NCBI GenBank assembly: GCA_030704615.1
Contig: CM060731.1
Location: 11,348,001-11,408,000 of the forward strand
DNA length: 60,000 nucleotides
Reading direction: 5' to 3'
Source: Takakia lepidozioides
Taxonomy: Eukaryota > Streptophyta > Takakiopsida > Takakiales > Takakiaceae
Part shown: one piece after another, positions 24,144 to 34,285 of the stretch
Layout: every line of letters begins with the position of its first letter
Position numbering within the stretch: position 1 is the first letter of the stretch
The notes under the pieces: model-generated
Told to the model about the DNA's origin: nothing
What the model saw: only the letters and a program-made list of their open reading frames with translations
The model's database searches: none
Translations under genes and position numbers: made by a program

Positions 24144-27100
24144 CTGTTGTGGCTGTATGTAAGACCCTGAAAGTTGCTTCCAATCAAGTGGCCGGCCATC
24201 GATTTGAAGGTGAGTCTATGTACTGTATCTTGGTCAATAAGACATGTAGGTCTGACTTCAATTCAGTTCATCATGTACTCCATCATTTTCAGCAGGGATT
24301 TTACCCTGACAGTGATGCATGGCATGGAATCTACTACAAGCCTTCTGGTTAGGCTCAAGAAGAAATCCCAGTTGCATTTGGCATGAGCATTCCATGTGAT
24401 AGGAACAGGTTTCGATAGCCAGATTCCCCTGCAGGGGGGAAGACTTTCTTACAACTTCATCTTACTTCTTGACCAATGCAAGTCCAATCCTCCAGGGCCC
24501 CACTCTGATAATACTTCTCAGTATTTGCCTTCCCATTCTTACATACGGTAGATGTCTTAAACTTAAGACCAGCACCTTTGTATTTGTGGTGACGTCCATG
24601 GACTGTCAGAGCATATAAGTGCATGAGTTGGAAGATGAAACTCGTGAGTGTGGTTTTGTCTCAAAGCATTGATTTTTGCATTCAATTTGGAGGGGCTGCA
24701 GAGGGGCGCTTGGGCTCACTTGTGGATGATTCTGGCCACTTCTACAAGCCCTTGCAAGATGGTTCGCGAGGTGACAATGAGATTACATTTTACAAGGAGG
24801 TATGGGAAGACAAAGATGTCCCTCCCTCGGTCCAGGGATACTTCCCATACTTTTATGGTACTATCAACACTGACCATCCCAATCACGGTGGCCCAAACAA
24901 TATCCTTACAGCTTCCAATCTCTTGGAGTCCACTCAACAGTTCTTTGGCTAGGAAGGGGTTGTTTATGCTAAGTATATTGAAGGAGAACTGAGAATGTTA
25001 TAGAAAACACTCTATGGAGTTTCTCCTAATCCCTCTACAGTTGTGGATAACACCTGATATTTGACAGTAGTCTACTGCAGCCTGGGCATGCTTGTGTCAA
25101 CAGTCATGGATTTAAATTATGGGCTGACTTTATAGATAGGGTAAGAGGAGCAAGAGGCTTGAAGGGGCCTTGGTAATTCTCAGGAACTCCACGGAACTGA
25201 TCATCGGGAAGAGCAGAGGCCATTGAAGGTGGCCTCATAAACGTACACAAGCGAGAAAAGGGTAGCCCAATGAAACAGGGATGACCTTTCATGCCTCGTT
25301 GGTAGTACAAAAATGGGCCTCTTCCTCCTCTCAATTGCCACTGTACCATGGTAATTTCAATTATGTGAAATCCTCATGTGTCTTTTGTAGTTGTTGACTC
25401 TTAACATCTGTTGGTAACGATATGCGGTGATGGAGGATTTAACTCACAGCTTCCGCCACCCTTGTATTGTTGATATCAAAGTAGGTCCACTGGCCCCCTC
25501 TGTTTTCTATCTTTTTCTTTCCCTTCATTTCATTTCCCTTTTTCATCCGTTCCAAATTAGTCATTATTTCAATTTCAAAGTGGGAGATCTAAATGTCATA
25601 GTCTGCTTACCAATCAGTAAGCAGTAGTAGTGATGCATACACCTTCAGAGTATGCATAAGGAAAAGGAATCGGTTGCAGATGGGAGCTCGCACGTGGTAT
25701 GCTGAAGCGAATGAAAATTACATCGAAAAATGCATGTACTGCATCTCCACCTTTGTCTCCGTCTGCTGCAGAGCTGGTTTGGTGGCCATTGTTTTCCAGT
25801 AACTGAAGCAGTGTGGATAGTTTTGAGTAGCAGTGGCTGGAAAATTTTCAGGATTTGAAGTCTTGGGGTTCTGTCCCATTAGTCTATAACCAAACAACCT
25901 TGTTTGCAATTCTGACTAGGTTTTTAATTCTCTTCAGACCTTTGCTTTGGTGAAGAGTGGTGTAGGAGTTCACTTGTGTCCCATATGCCAGCTCTTTTCA
26001 TTTCATTTCCTACTCCAGGCGTTCTGTCACCCTCAATACATGGACCAGTTCAGATTTAACTATTATGTAGTGGGAGAAACATGGACAGACAAAGAGACCC
26101 AAGAAGATGAGATTACTGTCCTCCATGAGAACATACCTTGCGTAGTACTTTGAACACATGACAAGCATTCCTTATGCTCCTGCATTTGGCCTGCATGTCG
26201 ACAAGGGTACTCTCTAGAATGATATCTGGCACAATTCCACCTTTGATGATGCTAGCATGGACCCCTTTGGCTGGCTCATGCTTTGATAGGAGACTGTGTC
26301 AGCAGGCGTCACTGCTGCCTGTAGCATTTGCTCATAAATCTCAAAGGCCTCCCTGGCACACTCTTGGCATGTCCTGCCATCATTATATTCCAGGTAGACT
26401 GATGTTTTTCAGGCATGTTGTCAAATAGTAGGCATGCTCCCAGATTTGGTATCAATTGTGGCTCGTATAAGGTATGTTCAACTCAATTGACCATACTACT
26501 GTGAGTGTGAACTGTGAAATTGCTGAAATAGTGAAGGTTTTCTTGGTGGGGTTGACAACAGAATGAAAGACACGGTGACCACATCAGCAGAGCTCGGATT
26601 CCGATTATCTGGAATGCAGGTCCTTCGCTCCACCTGCTTTTGCAACTGTTGGAGTTTAGTTGCATATAATGGCTCTATCAAGACTCTTATCTATTGGAAA
26701 AGGGTGCATTAACTCCTTTAACATGCATCCTACATTAAAACTACTTGTATGCATTTATCCCTATATGAGTTGCTGATGTTAAATATAAAGAAAAAGATGA
26801 TCAGAAGCAGACTGCCTCAAAATTCAAGAAAGGGGTTGTTGGGTATGTGCCCTCAATCATCCACCTCCTCCCCCTCTCTTGTGCAACACTTGATGTACTA
26901 AGTAGTTCTTGTTTTCTTCTAACCTGTCCCATGGGTCTCTGTGGGTGTTTCTTCCGCTCCCTCTTCAAAATCAGGCTGAGTATTTTGCCAAGGCTACCAG
27001 AGAGCAGAGTTTGCTGCAGTCGATCACCATTTCATGTCATTCCATTTCATTCTCTTCAACTTGCAGAGACTTACAAAATGGGAAGGAGAAGAGAAGTGAT

Positions 27101-27895
27101 GTCTGTATTGTCGGGTTGGGACCTAAAAGCAGTCATGTATTTGCTTAGGTGTATGAGGCAGCTAGTGGAACAACATGGAAAGCTGATCGTGACTGGTATA
27201 GAGATCTAACCAATGACTCAACAGCTGTTGCAATGAAGCGTTTCGTCGCATCAAATTCATCCAATGAGACCAACTTTGATGCTGCACTGGCACCTGCTGT
27301 CTATGGTGGGCCTCAGGGGGCTCTTGCACAGCTTCAACTGCTCAAAGAATGGTAGAAATGTCTTCAATCTTCCTTACCGTAATTTCATTATTTTGGCTGC
27401 TTGACTAAGTTTGTTTCTTTTCAGTGTCTCACCTCTCGAACCAATTCGTGGCTCAGGCATCTTCCAACACAGTACTACCACACTTGAGGGACATGGACAA
27501 AGAGGGCCTCCCAGATTCACACCCGTTTTGATTGCCGGTTCACCATAGTAAGCTTATCCACCTTTAGCTCCTCATGGCAGGAAGAACAAAACAAAGTATT
27601 AATGGGTTGACTGCGGGTTGTGTTTGACAGGATTGAGAAGCAAACATTCTATCATTTCTACTCTGCCTCAATTCTGATAATCTATGAGGGGGAGCCTTCA
27701 ACTCCAGCTGCTGATGAAGGCAGCCCAGCCACTGGAGTGCATCCTATAAGACGTGTATCTGTCAAAATGGTGGATTTTGCCCATGTACTGCGCGAGCAAA
27801 ACTCAATTGATGAAAATCTGTTGGAAGGTCTGAACTCATTGGAACTTTACCTTTCGGACATTGTTAATGATGTTCCTGAGGCAGATGTGTGTTGA
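24144..27895 (+). CDS. IPK2: Inositol polyphosphate multikinase (IPK2/IPMK family)
   Basis: Recognisable exons are: one ending at 24209 (LKVASNQVAGHRFE; start unresolved), 24702-24899, 25419-25480, 25680 to about 25727, 27149-27351 and 27631-27895 (stop). The family signature PxxxDxKxG is present as PCIVDIKMG, split over an intron. Other landmarks are LVDDSGHFYKPLQ, GARTWYAEA, KRFVASNSS, VYGGPQGAL, YHFYSASILIIYE and the C-terminal VDFAHV, whose Asp binds metal in this family. The enzyme class phosphorylates inositol trisphosphate and tetrakisphosphate toward InsP5, in nucleus and cytosol. The junction 24899/25419 uses a probable U12 AT-AC intron. Two points stay open: the initiator Met, probably in an upstream exon, and one middle exon between 25727 and 27149, which I could not place in phase. 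The gene may still be intact. Confidence 0.88.
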
Positions 27896-29299
27896 AGCCT
27901 CTTGTAGCTGATGAGGATACTTGTCTATCACCCGTGTAACTTTAGTTCATAGACTCCAGCCTTTCCTCAGCTTGCAGTCAGTACAGGACAGAGTTTGGCG
28001 AGAGATGACAATGAGACCTGCAGGACATGAGTGGCTTCCAACGTGTTAGCTCAATCTAGGATCCAAATCTATCTGACTCCACCTTCACAGTCTTCATTTT
28101 TGACCGTCCTGTTTGATCAAATTTGGCCAATGCAAGACTTCCTTTGACAATCAGTGGTTAGCTTAACTAGACCGGTTACAAAGACTCTGGATCTGACAAC
28201 CATTTTGAATAGATGGCTCTTAAACGGCTCTTCATATTGTTGGTGACATTGTGTTGTACTGGAGTGACGGTGGCCCACTTGAATGCCCAGTCCATTATCA
28301 ATATCTGGAACCCAGTTGCTTTTGATGCCTGTGATCTTGAAAGCAAATCTGCAGAAACTTCTCAAGTCATGGACAGCAGTGAGAAAATCAACCAGAACAT
28401 CCTTCTGTTACCAATTGTCCCCAAATTGACCATACAACAAACAATCTATGCTGTTCGAAGTCTTGATGAATCAGTTAAGAGTACTACAAACCGATCCATC
28501 TTTTAGAGTGGCTTACATCCATAAAAACTTCGGTCCATTCCAGCTTCTTGCTAGAATTCTTGAGGTTTGTGAAGATGTGCACCCTCCACTATCTAGATTT
28601 GTAGAATTCAGAGTATGACCGTGTTTGATCAGAAGTTGCACCCTAAACAATCGCTTTAGAAAGTGGGCTACCGGAGGACGACTCTCTCTCTCTCACAGAC
28701 GCGCAGTTTCTCTGGCTTCTTGGGCTTCCGTGGGCGTCGCAAAGTTCCTTTTTTCAACGACGGCCATGGCAAACGCAGACTTTCACATCTTTTTCTCGTT
28801 ATCATCTGTGTCTAAAATTTTCATAAGAACTCTGAGCGCGTTGCTTGGGGATTTAACTTTGCCAGGATGCACCGTCGGTCTGGTTACGGCACCGGAGTTT
28901 CGTCAGCTTTGTTCGATTGAGAGCCTTCCTAAATTGAGATTGTTATCGTACGTGGTAGCTGAGTTTTCTTTGCAAAGAATTTGTTGTGTATGTGATCGGT
29001 TTTGCTGGAAAGCTGGAGGAGTTCTATGGGTGAGAGAGATTCGGGATCCTATCGTTCCACTTTATCAGTAGTGTGGTGCAAGCATGTTCAAAAAAACTTG
29101 ACAGTGCCAGTGCGAATGCGCTCGGGGGTTTCGTTCCATCGACATCTGAATTGCCACGCGATGCGGGTGGTGATTCCCTAGAGCCTATGGCGAGTTTGAT
29201 GAAGACCATGGAGCTCTTGTATGCAATTCCATTACATTTAACAGTACATATAATACATAGGGAAACGGAACACTGTTGACTTGAGATTCCACTTAACTT
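27896..29299. other. Intergenic region with unassigned reading frames
   Basis: Several frames of 80-150 codons occur. The frame at 28768-29071 starts MANADFHIFF, follows a pyrimidine-rich leader-like stretch, and could be a first exon. A following stretch at about 29073-29215 (SASANALGGFVPSTSELPRDAG) also looks protein-like in a different frame. I recognise neither and cannot join them. They may be 5' parts of an unannotated gene or chance frames. Confidence 0.3.
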
Positions 29300-29538
29300 A
29301 GCCAACAGTCAGCTGAGTTGGATATTGCACTGAGTGCCACCCAGATGATTCTGGGGTCAAATCCTGCTACCTTGACGGGTGTGGTCTGTTCTTCTCTCCC
29401 TTCCCATGGGCTGTGTCCCATGCTAAAGCCTTCGCGGCGAGGTTATTTTCCTCTCACTGTAACTAAGGGGCCTGATTTGTGAGTTGTCGCTCACCAGGTG
29501 TTTCCCTGGGAAAAACAAAATGAAAAAGAAATAAAAAA
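29300..29538 (+). mobile_element. tRNA-derived SINE with A-rich tail
   Basis: The head carries CAGCTGAGTTGG (29310-29321), one base from the tRNA A box TAGCTCAGTTGG. About 33 nt later, GGGTCAAATCC (29354-29364) is one base from the B box GGTTCAAATCC. The body runs to an A-rich tail (AAAAACAAAATGAAAAAG) at 29511-29538. Head, body and tail in this order are the SINE layout. Target-site duplications were not found. Confidence 0.55.
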
Positions 29539-29859
29539 CCGCTGAGTGTCTATTGGCAGACATATGGTTTGTTAGAAACAAATTAGGAATTTACAATTTA
29601 CGCCAAGTTACAATAGAGTCAATCATATTTGGAGAATTGCTGGCTTTTATGGGCAAAGATTATTTTAGGCTCAGAAGTTACTTTTTTCCTCTCTTTCAGA
29701 CAATTCACCAGACGTTAAAAAAAGAAACTTTATTTTTTATAAAAAGATACTCTTACCTCTTCTGTTTGGGTAAAGTTTAAAAAAAAAAACAAATTGTTTT
29801 GGACTAGTTTTCTGTTAGCTATTTTCATCTTATGCCTTTTTGAGACAATACTTTTTCAG

Positions 29860-31838
29860 CAGTATATAAGCTGGGTGAGGCTCATTGTACTTGACTCCCG
29901 TTTCTTCGGGTTTTATGGGTGTCCGCAACAATGCCAGTCTTTGATCAAATGGAGCCTGCCTTCGTATTTCTCTTCCGTGTTCCAGGTGTTCCACGTGGCG
30001 TAAAGGAGATGAATTTTTATGATCCGTCAAGGGGACTGTGACACACCATGGACCTCTCTTCCTTACACCTCATTTGCCTCGAAGAAGGTTTATGCAGCAT
30101 CATATATGTTCTGCAGACGGAGGTCTGTTCTGTATCAAATCACACTCTAATATGCACGATGAGGTGTACTATTACACCGTATTCAACCCTCTTAAACCCT
30201 AAAGGACTAACCCCAATTTTTGGGACCACCCCCTAAAAATTGACCCTTCCCCACTAAATAATTTATATCTTGAGATTTCCTCAGGCCCTGTAAAACTGAC
30301 CGTTGTAATATGTTTCTACCTACCCCAGCTATGACCACAAAACGTCTGGTCCAAATCGAACCCCGGATTGCTAGATTACAATGTTGAAAAATGGGTCAAA
30401 AACAAATTTCCTATTTACAATGGGGTTAAAAACACAGCTTTTCTTATCGAATTTCCCAGCTGTGAAATGTTTTGACAAGACACAAACCAGAATCTTGTAC
30501 CCTGCCAGGTAAGACACTTGCCCTAAAAATTTCAGCTTTTTCTGACATGTTCTCATGTGGGCTGCTTTGTACGGTCAATTTGGGGGGTCAAATTTTCCAA
30601 TTTCAAAGGGGCAAGCACAAAACCGTATTAAGAAATTCGGTGAAAAGATCTGAACCGTTGAATTGTAAATCGCTCCGGTTGTACTGTAGTGGGCAGGTTT
30701 GTGTAAGCAGAATAAAACTTTCGCCCCAATCGGAGCTTTCCTTCATATGATTTTTTCCCCTGCCCTTGACTTCTCCATGTGCACCTATGTTTGCCTATAC
30801 TTTTTGGCCAGTAGCCCTAAGATATGTGGGTTTTGGGGGGGTGCCTTTGCCTTAGCCTGCCGATGGGGGCCGCTTTAGGGCGCAATAAAGGGTGTTGGGA
30901 GGCGCGCCACCCTGCGCAAGTGGGGGGTGCGTGGAATTTCTCCCTAACCTGACCCTAGTTGACACGTAGGATGGAGGGCAGGTTAGCTCCCCAAAATGCG
31001 GCTGAAAACCACGAGTGTGGTAGACTCTAGGTGTTCCACGTGGCTGGGGCCAGGCCCAATGACGAATTGGGAAATGCCACCTCATAGCTGACGCGATTAC
31101 CTATCCAATGAGCCTAAACATGCCCAAATCAGGCTTAACCCCAATGATAACCAGACACTTTTCTAAACCTAACCGACCCAGTTTGGGTCGCTTCGTCCTT
31201 TAGGGGTTAAAGTGCTGGAGACAGCTGCCTATGGTGCCTGAAGTCTTTCGTGGAAAATATAGCAACCCCTGCATTTACACGAGCTTGATAGATAAATTGG
31301 TGGTAGATACGAGTACCGCGGGGGGGGGGGGAGGTTATAAACTTATTAAGGTAATGAGATCTAGGCAAACCTTGATGTACGACTCTATCTCCAACTCATG
31401 GACCGCGGCTGAACTCATGCCTGCACCTCGGGATTTTCCCCGGTTACTCAATGTGAATTGGAACTTTATGTACGTCATGATGCCAGATCGTATCCCCATT
31501 CCGTCCCAACCCCTACGATTATTCATATGGGCTTGGTGGAGGATCGGGGCTACATGATGTTGGTTGGGACTGTTGGCGATGAGGAGTGTTTTATGCCACG
31601 TTTGTTGGAGTTTGATGCATCCACTCGAGGGTGGAGGCGTTTGCCAGAAATTCCTGATAGCGTCCGGAATGAATTAGGCCGTAGGGAGGATTGGCGTTGG
31701 TGTCCGAAAAGGTGTGGCGATTTCGTAGTCTTCCACGACATATCACTGACGGGTTTGGTGTATGATTGTCTTGAAGGAACGTGGAGGCTACTTGAAAATC
31801 GTGCAACAAACGAATGGTCGAGGATTCTGTCTGCGTAG
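29860..31838 (+). pseudogene. F-box/kelch pseudogene interrupted by a TTAA-flanked insertion
   Basis: Fragments in changing frames read like one plant F-box/kelch protein. Before the insertion they are KEMNFYDPSRGL then an in-frame TGA, LPYTSFASKKVYAAS, and SADGGLFCIKSH leading to YTVFNPL. After it come KCWRQLP and MVPEVFRGKYSN, with further kelch-like sequence to 31838 (YDSISNSWTAAELMPAPRDF, GLVYDCLEGTWRLLE). FNPL next to KCWRQLP is the usual start of a kelch-type repeat, so the 1-kb element lies inside the gene. There are at least two frameshifts (near 30110 and near 31490) and one stop, plus a run of 12 G at about 31320. The F-box itself is not clearly recognisable at the left end. Non-functional. 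Confidence 0.7.
30196..31206. mobile_element. 1.0-kb non-autonomous DNA element with TTAA flanks
   Basis: It splits the F-box/kelch pseudogene. TTAA occurs at 30192-30195 and again at 31207-31210. The inner termini are ACCCTAAAGGAC on the left and, reverse-complemented, CCCCTAAAGGAC on the right: an inverted repeat with 11 of 12 matching positions. No transposase frame is visible. TTAA duplication with a CCC-type terminus is the known piggyBac pattern. Assignment to that superfamily is tentative, since the inverted repeat is short. Confidence 0.6.
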
Positions 31839-34048
31839 AGTTTAGATGTGGCAAGGTTTTGGTTTTTGTTTGAGAGACGGAAACAGTTTCGGGTGATAGT
31901 TTGCCGAGTCCCCAAATTGAGGGGGTATAGGGTAAAACATCCTATGACCGTTATAGTACCTATGACCGGTCACCTCATAACTGCTCGGGTCAGGCCGCAT
32001 GAGCTACCATTGCTGGGCCCAAGACTGCTCAGTTTTGCCACTTGGCAAACAGTTGTTTGATAGAACCCCCAAAAAATGTGATTGGTCATAGGGCCCAAGG
32101 TTCACACAAACTTTCTGATTGTTTCAACTTTGAAACCCCACAACTTTGTGTGGACTTCATGAAATCACTCACTTCCAAGTGTGTTGGGATGCCCTGGATG
32201 TGGGGCATCTTATCAATTTTATCCGGGGTAAAAACAAAAACAATTCACCGTTAGATCTTCCGCCATCGTTAGATGAACGGTCCCTTTTTGGAATCTCCTT
32301 CGTTGATGAGTTCTGTGCATAGCTGCAAGTGAAGGAAGGGAGAATGATTGGTGCATAGTACAACATGGCTGGCTGGTTGCTGGTGAGAGGGAACATGAGT
32401 GCAATTTTTTAAAGGATCATTGGCCATGAATTGCGAAACTGCAAAATTTATTGGCTTGTGTGCTGCACACTTGTTAATTGGATAGCTACCTACTAGATCT
32501 ACATAAGGAAGGACTTTATGATAAATGAAAAAGTGCATTTATGGACTTCCGAAATATTATTAAAATCTTAAAAGAAGTGTACGTATATACCTAGCTTTGT
32601 CATGTCAAGATCCCAAAAGCAGAGAATCTAGTTAGAAACTTCAGAGAGTATGATGTGGTCAAGAAAGTTCAAACCAACCACTCCCAAGTAATAAAATGTG
32701 CTTCACTATCAAGTTTGAATTTTCAACTAATCATCCTGCATAAGTGACCAACTAACTTAAGCTCGTGTACACCATATTGTGAAAGAAGTGTATTTAATGA
32801 ATTGTTGACATAATGGACACATGCTTGGAGATGGACTCTATTATAATGGCCATCAGAAGTATCTACAATTGTAGTTATTGCAACCACATATCCACTCTGA
32901 AAGACCCATTTATTTAAATAGACTCAGCTATCTTTCCTATTGCAACTTTCCACACTGACCACACTTGTGCTGGAAAACGGAGATTTGTCTTTGACACGCC
33001 TTTGTAGTAAACCCTCCAATCTGCAAGAGTTTGCCATGGCTATGACCACTCGTCAATCTAAACCACAAGATATCAGAAATCTGAAGACAGGGATTGATGT
33101 CCTAGTATACTCTATACCCCACAAAATTTGAGGACTGTGATACACGGAAAAGAACAATTGGCTTAGGCTGAGCCCGAACTTGTCCATTTCGATGTCACTA
33201 ATTTTGTAAAAAGTCGCGGCCTTTGAGTTGCTTTGTGTGGCCTATTAGCTTAAGCATATTCACATTCCTTTTAAAAACAGTTGAACCCATGAACAAATTA
33301 AAACTAATAGTTGATCAGCCACAATCACCGACCAAAGAAGCATTAATGGATGGGCATAAGCAGAAAAGATTGCACTTTGACCACTAAACCCAGTCTCTTG
33401 TTCCTGTACGTTGTCCTCACCAATGTTGCGCGGATATTCCATTCAGCCTCAAACCCCGTGGATTCCAACCTGGATATGTGTATGTGGATCTGCCGGAGGT
33501 CAAAAAATCAAATATCCGCCTCCGTTAAGAACCGCCGCCGCATATGAAGAGGTGGGACCACCGGATCTGGTTGAGAACCGGTGGTTTTTTTTTTTTTTAA
33601 ATTGATTTGAATCGGAGCTGGTGGTCCAAAAGAAGCAGGTTATGAACCCATATATCCGGCATTTAAAACCGGAAGTTATAATCCGGATAATAAACAACAC
33701 TTCTTTTTGTTGCACAATGATATGAAAACTGAGAGGAGGGGGTTTCAGGGGAGAAAACTGAGTGGAACATTCTTGCATTGAGAGTCTTAACCATTTAAAA
33801 ACTGATCAATATAAAAACATAACGGTTGCCGCCTCATACTGCCATGTGGGGAGAACAAATACACCTTGAAAGATGTGTAAACTCACTACTAAATATGAGC
33901 CCAAACTAAAGGGATTTCCCAATGTAGAGAGGCACTGGAATCAACATATCACAACTTAATCAGATGGAGAAGCTAACACTGATGAGTACTAGATTCCACA
34001 CTCAACAAATTTATCAACTAGAAAAGGCATGAAAGAGATCTGAATGCA
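31839..34048. other. Intergenic region with dispersed repeats
   Basis: No gene recognised. Contents include the first copy of a roughly 105-bp dispersed repeat (32484-32590) and a CCGG-rich segment around 33440-33690 with a T-run at 33586. Confidence 0.45.
32484..32590. repeat. Dispersed repeat copy A
   Basis: It shares with 34181-34285 the ordered words ATCTACATAAG, TTTATGATAAAT, a CATTTATGGACT/CACTTATGGACT block, GAAATAT and CTTAAAAG...AGTGTA, with substitutions between. Both copies have the same orientation, about 1.7 kb apart. Confidence 0.7.
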
Positions 34049-34158
34049 ATTGTTGGAATTCGTTTTGACCGCAATCGATGACGTCATGCAACTCGATGGG
34101 TGCAATGAATACAAGTTGCATGACCTCGTTGATTGCGGTCCAAACAAACTCTAGCAAT
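34049..34158. ncRNA. Fold-back hairpin, candidate miRNA precursor or palindromic mini-element
   Basis: Arms 34049-34093 and 34114-34158 pair over 45 columns without a bulge. I count about four true mismatches (at 34058, 34061, 34066 and 34082) and four G:U pairs, with a 20-nt loop (34094-34113). Arm length, absence of bulges and loop size fit plant miRNA precursors. The alternative is a short palindromic transposon, since a repeat copy lies just downstream. No known miRNA sequence was recognised in either arm, and either strand could be the transcribed one. Confidence 0.4.
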
Positions 34159-34180
34159 GACATTTTCTCACCAAGATTAG

Positions 34181-34285
34181 GTACCCACATCTACATAAGT
34201 GAGGATTTATGATAAATAAAAACTACACTTATGGACTCCTGAAATATAACATCAGTGAAAGCTTAAAAGTAGTGTATCTATGAGC
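34181..34285. repeat. Dispersed repeat copy B
   Basis: Partner of 32484-32590. It starts 22 bp after the fold-back hairpin. Confidence 0.7.

Noticed and set aside
26760-26840. Candidate missing exon of the inositol kinase gene (GATGATCAGAAGCAG...)
   Set aside because: Acceptor and donor phases do not agree with the flanking exons; the exon is left unresolved.
27066-27148. Alternative candidate exon of the inositol kinase (DLQNGKEKRSDVCIVGL)
   Set aside because: It would require a 38-nt intron or reading through an in-frame TAG before VYEAAS.
28213-28506. 97-codon frame with a signal-peptide-like start
   Set aside because: No homologue, no splice or regulatory context, and composition after the first 25 residues is unremarkable.
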